In this document: in pieces, positions 48,211 to 59,583 of the stretch | How the letters are laid out: each line of letters begins with the position of its first letter | Position numbering within the stretch: the stretch's first letter is position 1 | Assembly: GCF_000004075.3 (NCBI RefSeq) | Contig: NC_026655.2 | Coordinates: 21,561,489-21,625,488 of the forward strand | Direction: 5' to 3' | Length of the DNA stretch: 64,000 nt | Source: Cucumis sativus | Lineage: Eukaryota; Streptophyta; Magnoliopsida; Cucurbitales; Cucurbitaceae | Notes under the pieces: generated by a model | The model's input: the letters and a program-made list of their open reading frames with translations, nothing else | Database searches by the model: none | Told to the model about the DNA's origin: nothing | Made by a program: the position numbers and the translations under genes

Positions 48211-48531
48211 TTACGAATCTCCATGTTTATGCCAACACACAAGCATCGCCACGCAGCGTCTCATGATGTAGAATCGAGCCTTCTGTTCCTTTGCCAAGCT
48301 GCTGTACTTTCTTCCAATGGAATTAGAAGAGCTTTTCTGTGAATAACTTCGAGGGAGATCGTGGGGGTTCTTGGAATTAGAAGATGGGATGCTTTTCTGT
48401 GAAGAACATCGCAGCAATGGCGATTTGGAGGTTGACCCGCTTCTCAGGAATGACGATTTCGCATTTGTGGATGAATGATGGTAACTACTTCCTGAACCTT
48501 CCTTCTTTGATAGATTCCATTTCTCGTCCAT
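48211..48531 (-). CDS. RTFL: ROTUNDIFOLIA-like / DEVIL small polypeptide
   Basis: This is an intronless 106-aa protein. The N-terminal ~80 residues are Ser-rich and low-complexity (MDEKWNLSKKEGSGSSYHHS…). The C-terminal end reads ARFYIMRRCVAMLVCWHKHG and finishes in DS (residues 85-106). That end is the RTF/DVL domain, with its invariant RRC.AMLVCW.KHGDS core. In Arabidopsis these plasma-membrane-associated peptides restrain cell proliferation along the organ axis, and overexpression gives short, rounded leaves and fruits. The domain is complete. Its place beyond the HAD genes matches the Arabidopsis RTFL5 neighbourhood, from memory. I choose the first Met in the frame. A TATA-like sequence on the minus strand (catataatg, near 48645) lies about 110 bp upstream. 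Confidence 0.93.
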   Translation of the reverse strand: MDEKWNLSKKEGSGSSYHHSSTNAKSSFLRSGSTSKSPLLRCSSQKSIPSSNSKNPHDLPRSYSQKSSSNSIGRKYSSLAKEQKARFYIMRRCVAMLVCWHKHGDS

Positions 48532-51500
48532 TTATTGTGAACTCAGATGGGGTTGCAGGCAAGGTGTTTGTGAAAATGCCTTTGAGAGTGATAGTTGGTT
48601 TAAGATGTGAGAAAGAGAAGTAGAAAGAGTGGGATTCTAGTGGGACATTATATGTATACTTAAATAACATATGATTGAGATTTGATGATGGGGAATGACC
48701 GAGAGTTATGATGCTTCATGCTTGTGTGTGGTAGAGACTGATCAGTCATATTCCTCTACTCCCAATAGCCCATTCTGGCCTTTTTATTTGTGGGTGTTAG
48801 AGGTTGAGAAATTATTTCGTGAGACCGCCACAATGCGACTGACAGGTATTTATGTCTAACCTGTCTAATGATGATGTATGAGAGAGAACTTACTCCAAAT
48901 TGAATCTAGGTTGAGATAGTCACATTATAACAGCCTCCTCATGGATGCAGAGTTTGTGCCCATTTGGGGTTAATATGTGATTTTGATGATATGGGTATGT
49001 GTCAAAAATGCTGCTCTTTCTACTTCTCTGTTAAATTTAGTGATTTCTAGCCTTTACTACTGTGAAGATCTATCGTTTTCTTTGCATTGGACTCAGTTTT
49101 TTGTGTATTGTGCTGAATGCTGCCTCTGTTGTTGCTGCTCTATTATATATATATATATATATATTTATGATCTTCTCTTTTCTATGCGTTAGAGAGCAAA
49201 CAGAGGGCATCCATTCAATTTGGGGAAGTGGAAGGGAAAATAATGGAAGCAGTGAGAAAGGAGACAATTTGCTAGCTGTTTATGACGTGTAAGGTATGTG
49301 TCTCATACTCTCACCTCAACTTCTACAAATAGATCGAATGCTTTTTTTCAAAATAAAAACAACACAAATTCTTTTTTCCTTTAAAATGATGAGTATCTGC
49401 AGAATAAGGACTTTAATTTGCTTTTATTTTTCCCCCTCCAGAGGGGGGAAACATGCAATTATTTGCCTATTTTTGTTCTTATTAGAAAAGAAGGGATCTA
49501 TGACTCAACCTTTTCTTTCCTTCTGTCTTTTTGTTACACTTGCACCATTTTTTTCCCTTCTTCAAGAACTCTTCATAAAAAAAATTCACCCTACAAAGTT
49601 CTCTCTGTTTTAGTTTTTTCAAGAACTCATTGTACTTCACTGTAGTCCATATATCCCTAAAATAGCAAGAAGTTCAATAGAATAGACAGAAGAAGAAGAA
49701 ATGAAACTTCATTCTTAAAGATATCTAGATAAATAGTTAGAAGGAACAATTATCTGGTGAGACCGCACACTGTTGTTGCTGTTAGTTTTTTACTCTGCTG
49801 GATGTAGAAAGAAGTATCTAAACTTTATAGACCATAGTTTAGGGACCATAAATCTACACTTTGAAGACATTTGGAGTGGACTATTATAACTTCCACTTTC
49901 TTACATTAAAATTATTTAAAAACTCTCCTCCACTATAATAATGTTTACTATTTTGTGTTATCCCTTCGTCCATTTGTAACCTAGATTAAACTATCGTTAC
50001 ATTATGACTATGAGTTGAGTGGGTTTGAAGAAAATGAGAGGATTAGGGGAGATATTATTAATTAGAGTTTGATTGAATGGTCAAGGAAAAGTAGTTGATG
50101 AGTCAAAGTAATGATCACATGGTATGTTGTGGTTTTAGAGTTAAAACCCAAAATGCATCTCTCTGTTTTTCTTCTCTTCCTTTCTATCTGGGGGTAGATT
50201 ATTGTTAATCATTATTAATATGCTGCTTGAAATTTATTACATTATTAATTAATCATGTGGGACTGAGAAAGTGGGTATTTTGGGTGTCCCACATGCAATC
50301 ATGTGAGGTTAATGTTTTGGAAGGGATAGAAAAAAAAATGAAGGGGTGGGATTTTATTTTCCCTGCTTTTTCTTTTGTACCTTCCTCTATATTTTATCTA
50401 TTTCTTTATTTTCTAAGTTTGATACTGATTTCAATGCTGCCTTTTCTATTTATTTACTTCTTTTCTTTTCCCTTTCTTTTAATCAAAATCTTGACGAAAA
50501 TATCAATGCTCTTCATTTTATGGAAATACCAATTATTAAAATATTATAAACTTTATGCTTATTGATATTTATTAAAACTTTGAAAATAAATAAACCTTTT
50601 ATATATATTTTTTTTTTAATTTGAAAAAGGCTCCGATTTGAAAAGTGTCAAATTTAACCAAAATGTTTATAAAATATACAAAATTTTATTTCATGATCAA
50701 AGGAAAAAAAAACTACCGACATTTTAAAAGTTAGCCATTCAATTTTTTAAAAGAAAATCATCCCTACTTAAAATAGAAAAAAAAATTAACAAAAAAAAAA
50801 AAGAACATATGGAAATATTGACTTTAATAATGACCCTATATTTGGTTTTACGTATTTAATTGTATTTTTAAGAATTTCTTATAAAATAATCATTTTGATC
50901 AGTGTAAGTTCAAAGGTGATTGTTTTAGTTTATAATGGTTACGTTAAATTTGAACATAAAAGTCTCTTAAGAAATTTGATTATAAAAAAATATTTCATTC
51001 TGATCAATATTTTAGAAACACAGGGAACAAACTAAACAAAATTTATAAATGCATAGGCTAATTGAACCAAGACTTTGTAGTACCTAAATAGTATGAACTT
51101 ATTAATTTGAATAAAGCTATCAAAGTTGTTTTTCTTTTCTTAAAAAATTTTGGGGTATTTTTTCTTTTAATAATTAGCATGATTATTTTATAAAGAAAGA
51201 AAATAATAAGACAATGTCCGCAGCTTTTGGGGAACCCATGATCAATGTATGAATTTCTTTCAAAAAGACAGATTTGTAAATCAACATTCTTCCCCTTTTT
51301 TTTATTTTTTTTATTTCATTTTGAAGGGGGGAAAAATACATCTAAAGAACCACATAAGAAATATTGATATCATAAAAAATAATGTTAATGTTGTAATAGA
51401 TATCAACTAGAAATTTTAGAGATTGTAAATTTGATTCCATATCATGTAAGAGATATCCAAATCAAATGCAGCCAAAACTCATTTTGCTTAATCTCTAATT

Positions 51501-52679
51501 TGGATCTTGTAGCATTACAAAGATTATATTCCTTTTTCCTTTTTTTTTTTTAACAAAATTGTATTTTCAATTTTCATACATAAATTGAGTCGATAAAAAA
51601 ATGGATAGAAATTGATTGTTTTTAAATATATAACGAATTGAACTAGAATTAACATAGAAAAAAGGAAGAGAGAGATATGACTTCTTAATGAAATCATGTT
51701 TATGGAAAAACATAGAAAAAAGGAAGAGATATGGAGTGGTAGCATATTCTCTAGTTCTTAGAAGGTTATTGTGATTGTAACAAGTAAGCATCTCACAAGA
51801 ATATTCCTGTGATACACAACATAACAAATATGTACATTTCTCTTGTTTAATCCCATGAAACCAATACCTCTAAACTTTTGAGGTACCAAACTTTATATCT
51901 CTATTATTAACCCATAAAAGTTAGCCATTTTAGTAGACACTTCTCTATTCACACATTTTATCTTCCATAACTATTACTATTATAAAGTAAATGCCAACAT
52001 TATTTCATTTCCCTAAACCTAATTCATACTTAATTATAATATAAACATTTAAGACAATTATCTTCAAAACCATATCCCTTTCCCACAATCAAATATTGAT
52101 GTACTTACTTTTAATATTTTGAGAATATTTTAGCCTTTTCACGATGTCTTAAAAGTTTTTATTGAACGATCATTTAATAGTAAAGATTTTATTGAGTCAC
52201 CATTTAGGTTTAGCATTAAATTTTAATAGTAAAGTTTTTGTTGAGTGGCCATTTAAGTTTAATATTAAATATTTGTTATTAGAACTTTTATTGATAGACT
52301 ATATGAGTTGTTTTAATTAGACGACAGTCCTATATTGAATAAGCCTGTTTCAAATAGATATTTTTAAAAATTTTAAATAGACAAAAAGTTTTTTTAAAAA
52401 ATTAAAATTGAATTTGTAAATAAACATTTTACCATTTTCTAATAAGTAAGTGTGTAGTCATTATTTATTTTGTTGTGTTTTTGAAAAGTTTTATCTGAGA
52501 CTATGATATTATAAGAAAAAATATATGGATTGAACCTTCCTTTGAATATTGATTGATTGTATGGAAAACATGAAAATATATATAGACGTATGGATAGAAA
52601 TTTAATAATATGATCATAGTCCTATATATATACATGAAATGATATGATTCAGGTGAAGCTTCCGTTAATCAACGAAAGG
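48532..52679. other. Intergenic DNA between the RTFL and SMR genes
   Basis: No gene is supported. The open frames near 49.0-49.6 and 50.2-50.6 kb are low-complexity, T-rich and overlap each other. There is a small (TA)n tract at 49144-49164. A tandem-like repeat lies at 52150-52310. Confidence 0.45.
52150..52310. repeat. Imperfect tandem repeat, ~55-bp units
   Basis: 'ttttattgagtcaccatt' (about 52187) and 'ttttgttgagtggccatt' (about 52236) each precede 'ta(g/a)gtttaata/gcattaaat' and 'taatagtaaag'-like blocks. A partial third copy starts near 52157. Confidence 0.6.
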
Positions 52680-52868
52680 CTAGGGATGGGAACAACAGAG
52701 GAAGAATCGTTCAAGATCGTCAGCAGGTAGTTGAAAATAACCATTATTCTCTGGCACCTCACGCATCTTCTTCACTACCACAACAACCGGCTTCTTCCTA
52801 GGCGGTGGTGGCAACGATGCCGGTGGAATCTGAAACTCTGGTCGCTCCGGAGTACGAAAGCCATCCAT
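52680..52868 (-). CDS. SMR: SIAMESE-related (SMR) cyclin-dependent kinase inhibitor
   Basis: This 62-aa intronless protein starts MDGFRTPERPEFQIPPASLP. The family features are in order: a RTP.R.E..IP block (5-15), a Pro-rich PPPPRKKP (20-27), and NGYFQLPADDLERFF (42-56). The last corresponds to the plant-specific GYF.PPDLE.LF cyclin/CDK-binding motif, here with LPADD in place of PPD. SMR proteins bind CDK-cyclin complexes in the nucleus, stop mitotic entry and promote endoreduplication, often under stress. The length is normal for the SMR4/6/8-like group. The one-residue insertion in the central motif and the Cys-Cys-containing tail are unusual. The upstream region carries a TATA box, an E2F-type site and several ACGT elements. 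Confidence 0.82.
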   Translation of the reverse strand: MDGFRTPERPEFQIPPASLPPPPRKKPVVVVVKKMREVPENNGYFQLPADDLERFFLCCSHP

Positions 52869-52952
52869 GGGGTGAAATTAAAGTTTATGAAAAATTGAAA
52901 GAGAAAAAGTTGAAGAGATTTTTGTGAGTTTTAGAAGTAACAGGGAACGGCC

Positions 52953-52959
52953 TATATAT
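52953..52959 (-). promoter_or_regulatory. TATA box of the SMR gene
   Basis: The minus strand reads ACCATATATAGGCCG, about 85 bp upstream of the ATG. This is a normal spacing for a plant core promoter with a short leader. Confidence 0.7.
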
Positions 52960-52978
52960 GGTGTTGTATGTTTCAATC

Positions 52979-53064
52979 CACGTGTCGACTTTTGAAGAGG
53001 CTTTGATCTACGTGGCGCGTTCTTACAGTCCCACGTGGAATTTTGCGCTGTCAGTTGCGGGAAA
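52979..53064 (-). promoter_or_regulatory. ACGT (G-box/ABRE) cluster plus E2F-like site upstream of SMR
   Basis: The cluster holds CACGTG at 52979-52984, ACGTGGC at 53010-53016, CACGTG at 53032-53037 and GCGGGAAA (= TTTCCCGC) at 53057-53064. It lies just upstream of the TATA box. ACGT elements bind bZIP/bHLH factors and TTTCCCGC is an E2F consensus. This fits stress and cell-cycle control of an SMR gene. Function is inferred from motifs only. Confidence 0.6.
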
Positions 53065-53711
53065 AATGTAGACCGCCAAATTTGAAAAGAAATTATATGT
53101 CTTGTGGGCTTTTGGATTGGGCCGGGCCTTGTGGGTTAGGGAGAATCTTTTAGACCCATTTGAAAATTTGGATCGATGCTTTCGGTTACCCTATAGCCCA
53201 AATAACACAATGTAGTTAAAACCAAGAAAGATTTAGACAAAAGTCATTAGTTGAATAAGTAATTGAATAAGAAATTTGATAAATGTACTAATTTAAAAAT
53301 TATTTTTTTAAAAAGAAAAGATAATATTTTATGAATAATTATTAATTAATTATTAGGATTATTAATTAGATATTTTATTTATAATATTATTTGAAATATT
53401 TTTTTATCCAAAATGATTTGAATTTAATATGAATTCCATCATTTTCAATTGGTAATAAATTTTAAGTGTCTTTTGAATTAACTATAAATCAAAATATATT
53501 ATAATATAGGTAATTTTGTTCTAATTTGTAATAACTGTATGATATATTCTTTTCAAGATTATAATTTTACTTATTATTTTTTATCGCTGGCAGTTATTAT
53601 TGTCCATCACTTGAAGCTTTACAAAATTCAATCATAAACACCAAAACTAAAAAATCTACACTAAATCATTTGTTCTTTTACCCGTTTAAAATTAAATAGT
53701 TAAACATCAAA

Positions 53712-53850
53712 ACTACATGATTAGATTATTGAGAGTATATCATCTGCTATATTTTAACGATATATCCCTCATTTTAAAACTATATGATTAGATTATTGAG
53801 AGTATATCATATCCATATATATTGTATATTTTAAAGATATATCCCTCATT
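53712..53850. repeat. Two-copy direct repeat (~68 bp)
   Basis: 'actacatgattagattattg … atatatccctcattttaa' (53712-53777) is followed by a second copy starting 'actatatgattagattattg' (53778-53850), which has a small insertion. Confidence 0.8.
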
Positions 53851-53866
53851 TTAATGGTTTTCTGAT

Positions 53867-54210
53867 GTGATTTAGTAAATATATACTACGTATTATTTAT
53901 AATTATACTAGTTTTATAATATTATTGCAATATATAATAGTTTGTATATGTGATTTATTATATATATTTTACATATTGTTTACATTTATATTAGTTTTAT
54001 AAATTAGCTGTAAGATATAATACATTTTAGTTTATGTTTTATAATATATATATCATATATTATTTACCATTATACTAATTTTATAATATTATCGTAATAT
54101 ATAATATTTGTATAGGTGATTTATTATATATATACTACATTTTATTTACATTTATATTAGTTTTATATATTAGCTGTCGAGATATAGTACTTTTAGTTGA
54201 TGTTTATAAA
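53867..54210. repeat. AT-rich higher-order tandem repeat (~83-bp subunits in ~167-bp dimers)
   Basis: Subunits start near 53867, 53950, 54036 and 54116. Subunits 1 and 3 share 'attatactagttttataata' followed by ttat-gcaatatataat. Subunits 2 and 4 share 'acatttatattagttttata' followed by attagctgt. The alternating similarity shows duplication of a two-subunit block. Confidence 0.75.
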
Positions 54211-57200
54211 AGATATAATTCGAAAGGATTTGATTTTTTTTAATATGGAAAGTGAGAAAACTGTTTCATCACTTCCATTTAAATGATCCGATCTTCTCAT
54301 TATAATTAATATTTCTATATGATTTAAAACAATAAAAAAATAACATATAGGCATATTGGTAATTTATGTCTATTTTTGTCTAATATTATGGCCCACTTTG
54401 TACATTTATATAAAATATTAGCAATTTTTATTTTTTTTGTAATATCCTATGGTAAATTAGACTATATGAGAAAGACCCTAAAACCAAACCCAAATATAAC
54501 CCTAAACCCTATTAGTGATAAGTTAATTGATAGCAATGGTAGCAACTGATTGCTCATTTCTCAGATTAAAATCTATAGCAATGTATAGTCGTTATCAATT
54601 TCTATTACCTTTAGCTTCTATCAATAATAGTTTGTAATTTGAGAAAACCAAAAAAATCATTTGTAATGATTGTGAATAGAGTTATCGCTAATAGCAGCTA
54701 TTGGTAATATATTTATCGTTGTCTTTTAATTTCTTTTAAACTCAATGGTATTTATGAAATATCCAAATACTAACAGTAAGAGTATTTTTTAACACTTTTT
54801 AAAACTTTAAGTTTATTTTTGAAACTTTTAAAAATTTAAAGATATTTTTTACACAAATTACACTTTTTTTTTTTAATTTAGACTTATAAATATTTAGACG
54901 AACAATAAAACTATTATACGTAGATCATTAAATTTCTTTTATTTTTCTAGTGGTAGATCATTAAATTATTATACGTATAAAGGTCTCTTTTTCACTATAA
55001 ACATCATGATAACGACGAAGAAGATGAATGGTAAAAATACAAGAATACCCCTTTAAAACTTAAACACTTTACACACCCAACAATTTAAAACTTAAGATAA
55101 AGTTGTAATTTTCAACCATATCAACTCTACATAAACTTTAAACAAAAAGGAAAATTTTTATAGAAAGAAATATAAAAACCTCCAATTTACATCCAACATA
55201 TACTATTTTTACATATGCTTCCATTTCATTCTTTTTTAAAAGTTAATTAAAATAAAAATATACATATATTTTACATTAGCAAATACTTTCTAACATCCAT
55301 TTGGGTTATTGATTGTTATTATTTAAATCATATTGTTTGACAATTTTCTTCCTAGTTGATAGTACAAACATTATGTTAGTCGACTGCTCTCGTTTTCGTG
55401 TAGTTTCTCTTTTTCTATTATTTATTTATTTTTAATCACTTTTCGTGTTTAGTTCTTTGATGAGAATAAGAAATGGATGGGTTGATTTGGTGTGATTACC
55501 CGACTATAAAGGAAGACGTGGCATACTCCGATTTGTTGTTTTTTATTATTTAATTTTATTTAGATGCATGTGTCATTTTATAATAAAGAGAGTGTTACAC
55601 TTAAATTTAATTTCCAATCAACTCGTTGATGAGAATATATGTCACTAAATAAATTTAGGTTGAGTGTATATATAATATCCAAACCCATTTTATTGCCAAA
55701 TATATATATCAATCTACTATCATTCTTTCACACATATCAATGACACTTTGTGTCACAAGCTATATGCTACACTTTTATTATATACACATCTTTCTATATC
55801 ATTTGTTTATTAATCTTTACACATGTCCTTTTGGCTTTAAGCTTTAGCCCATTAAAATCTAAGGTTTTATCATATAATATATGCTCTACTTATAACTTTC
55901 TCCTTCTTTACATTATTGTTATTATATATAACATATGCCCCAAAAAAGTTCCACAAGAAACTCATTTCCATTTGTATAACTTATATATATACATGTCAAG
56001 ATCAATTTGGATACTCAAAGCAACCCACTATAAGATAATGAGAGGATGTGTACTTCCATTATGACCCACAAAAATATCTCTTCTTTTAACCTAATCTTTT
56101 ATTCCATTATTTGTATCAATCTATTCAAATATAGAAATTTTGTAAACTTTTATAAATATAACAAAAGTTTTTAGTGGTGGATGATTGTGATAGACTTGGT
56201 TAAATATTTATCAATTTAGTGGTAAATAGATATAAATAGATGTTTATTTGGATCTAGTAGGGTTTATCATTAATAAAAAGTAATTTTTTTATTATATATA
56301 CTTGTAAACATTTTCAACTGCTTTGTTATTAATAACAAATTTTCTATTTTTCTTTTTAATGTTTACAATATGAGGTTGAGAGAAGTGGGAAATCGAATTT
56401 CTAACATCAAACAGTACTTTAGTAAAGTTAAATTAACTTGAAACATGAGTTGAGATTTTTTGTATGGTGCATCTATTAGTCTTAAAAACTAAAAAGTCCC
56501 ACTTGGTAGAATTTTAATTTTTGGTTTATTAGTTTTTGAAAATTAATTTTTTACCTTTTAACAATTTTTTTGTTTTAATATAGTTCTATTAATGTTTTCA
56601 AAAATCAAACTTAAGGGTTTAAAAACTAAGGAAAAAAAAAAGTTGAAAACCATAACAAGAAATTGAGAGAAAAAGAAGTGTGAATGTTTTAAAAACTAAA
56701 AATTAAAAGCTAATTATAAACCCACACAACCTCTATTATTATTATTATTATTATTTTATCTACTCTGTAGAATGTCTTTAAAAACCAACTCAAATATTTA
56801 AAACTAAAAAGAATAATTTTTTGAAACTTATTTTTGAAAGCTTTTCAAAATCCATTCAATAATTCAAATGATTATTTAGAAGAAAAAAAATAGTACATAG
56901 AAGTTCCAACAAACCTAACCCAACACTTAAAAGTTATAAAGATAAAAAGAAAAGAAAACCATATGATTATAAACCCAATTCTAATTTTGAAAAATTAAAA
57001 GCCTATAAAACTACACTGATATCAAACATTAAAACAACCTATTTTGTTTTTTGAAAAATGAAAAATGAAAAACCAAAAACTATATTATCCAAAAGCTAAT
57101 TACCAAATATGTTAGAGTTGTATGTGCATATAACACCTATGTGCCATCTTTAAATAATTCTTATAGTAAGTTCTATGTTTAGGAAATAAAAAAATTTCTA

Positions 57201-59567
57201 ATACTTATCGTACTACAAATAATAAGAATCATATCACGAGCATAAAATAAATTATTATATCATCGTCAAAATAGATATGAACATGAATTGTAGATATTGT
57301 GGTTATAATATATTTTTTCAAGGTAAAACCTAAAAATATCTCTCATACCCAACATATCGTAGATAAATAATTAAACAAACATAAGAGAAATGTTAACGAA
57401 GAATGGGTAAACCAATTGGATTTTTAAGCCTCACCTCTAAGGTCGAAGCTAACTTCAAGCATATTTTCAATATAGGACTCTCTTAGGCTGTATGACATTG
57501 ATCTAGTTTCTAGAGTAAAAAAGGAGGAAGGAAATCCTAGGTTTAGTCCCACTATAGATCATGGCAGCTAGTACGTACATATAAATCAAATCGATCTTCT
57601 TCTTAGAAAGCTTGTTCTAACCCTTGTACTAAAAACGAGTTTAATTAAGCACTAACATGTATGTGGCAAGTGTGACATTGTTGTGTTAGTCAAACTGCTT
57701 TGTAGTGCTTAAAATACAATTTTACTATTCAGATTACATAAATGGTAAGATGAATTTTTCTTTGGTCATATTTTGTCTACCTTACAAATTATATTAGTCC
57801 AAACATGTATACTTATTAATAGTACGATATGATTAAATACTTTGATGTTGCATAAATTAGTCGAAATGGTTAATAACTGCATGGACATTTCTTGTTAATT
57901 GTTTCTACTATTTCTTTGGAAAATGTTAATAAAGTTTAGTTCAATTGTCATCAAGTACGTATCATAAACTTCAACATCAAAAGATCATAAACCAAAATTA
58001 TCCACATATTAAACTAGTTTTATTACCCACGATCATATATCATTCACTCATTTTGGGTTTTGTTGAAGAAAATTTATTCTAACAAATAATAATACATGGA
58101 AGACAATAAATTGTATAATCACATATTGGAAAATTGATACACATTTTCTAGTTCCATTAATATACACACTATTCAAAGTCACTCAATTCATCTATCTAAA
58201 CATTAATTGAAGCCAAATTAACATTTTTAGACAATAAAGGTTTGAAAATTTAAATTCAAAAACTAAAAAAAAAGAAGAAGAAAGAATCAATTAAATACAC
58301 ATTTCTTTTCTCTTTTTTTTCTTCTAATTATTGTTACTTTCCACTAGTGAAAAAGGGGACACATAATTAAGTTTGGTGATTGCATGTACTTAATGTTCTT
58401 TCTATAAAGTACTTTTGGGATGTGTCAACACTTGAAGCACTTCTTTCTTTTTTTGTATCAAAACTCAATATCATTTTGTCTTTTGCATTTAAATATCATT
58501 ATCAACCTTACTTCTTTTGGCTATAAACCTTTTATTTTTTCCAAAAGATTTGTATTTTTTTTATTATTAATCTACAAAGACAACAATAATAAGTAACATG
58601 ATAGCACAAAGAGATGGAAAAAGAAGAAAAAAAAAAGTAATTGACAACATTATGAAGCCTATATCATCAAAAGGCATTTCTAACTAATATTAAATTATTA
58701 CTTTATTAACATCTTTTGAAAAATATAGACACGTTGGTGAGATGAATTTTTAGATTTGCCAACACATATTAAAAGTTCAAATATATCTAATACATGTATT
58801 CAAAAATTTAGAGTTTTGAATTTGTTATTAATTTCATTTTTAAGACTTAGAAACCAAACAAAAATTAAGATTTTTAAATGATAAATGTACCCATTCCTAT
58901 TTATCAGTTCTTTTCGAATTCTCTTTTAAATTATTTATTCTTTACAAAAGAAAAATCTTTAAACCTTTTGAATTAAATTAAATTTGTTATATATTCATAC
59001 TCAACCATTTAAAAATGATTCAAACATGTCAAATTATTCATATATTATCAATTTATCTGGATTAGAAGTCTAAAATATCTAAACATAGCCATATTTTTTA
59101 GGTTTATATATGTAAATATATATATATATTTGAAAATGTATTATTATTAAGTAGAAATGTTTAGAAGTTGAGATCTTCTCAAATTTACAATAACTATAAT
59201 TATATTAGGATTTAGGATTATTAGATTCTAATAAATATAGTTTTATTTTATTTATAAAAGAAGTAAAGATGAAATTAGGAGAGTAATATGTTAAGTTCCC
59301 AAAGAAGGATGATGTGGAGAAAGACGTTCACGTCATCAAATTCTGTGAGATCAAAATTTGAAACCCAATCATATATGCCCACGTATACACTAAGTAGCAC
59401 CGACCCATATGTAAAAAGTAGCGTGGAAGAATCTCAACTGTCCACGGTGTCCTATGTGATAATAAAAAGTAATGACGTGCACTTCTTAAATTTGTAACCG
59501 CCCGCACCAAATCACAACTCTCTAGAAAGAAAGAAAGCAAAAAACTCGGAAGCTACAGTATTTCGGA

Positions 59568-59583
59568 ACACGTGCGCACGTGT
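59568..59583. promoter_or_regulatory. 16-bp perfect palindrome with two G-boxes
   Basis: ACACGTGCGCACGTGT is self-complementary and contains CACGTG twice. It sits in a GC-richer patch (59280-59660) with other ACGT cores (cacgtcat, gacgtgcac, cacgtatac), 2.1 kb upstream of the CYP707A start. It is a possible bZIP/bHLH site. Use is not shown. Confidence 0.5.

Noticed and set aside
49062..49645. Several T-rich plus-strand frames
   Set aside because: Low-complexity hydrophobic peptides across a (TA)n tract, mutually overlapping, no conserved motif.
57555..57590. Sequence whose reverse complement resembles miR167 (agctgccatgatct)
   Set aside because: The match has a gap in the middle and I see no hairpin partner nearby. 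Probably chance.
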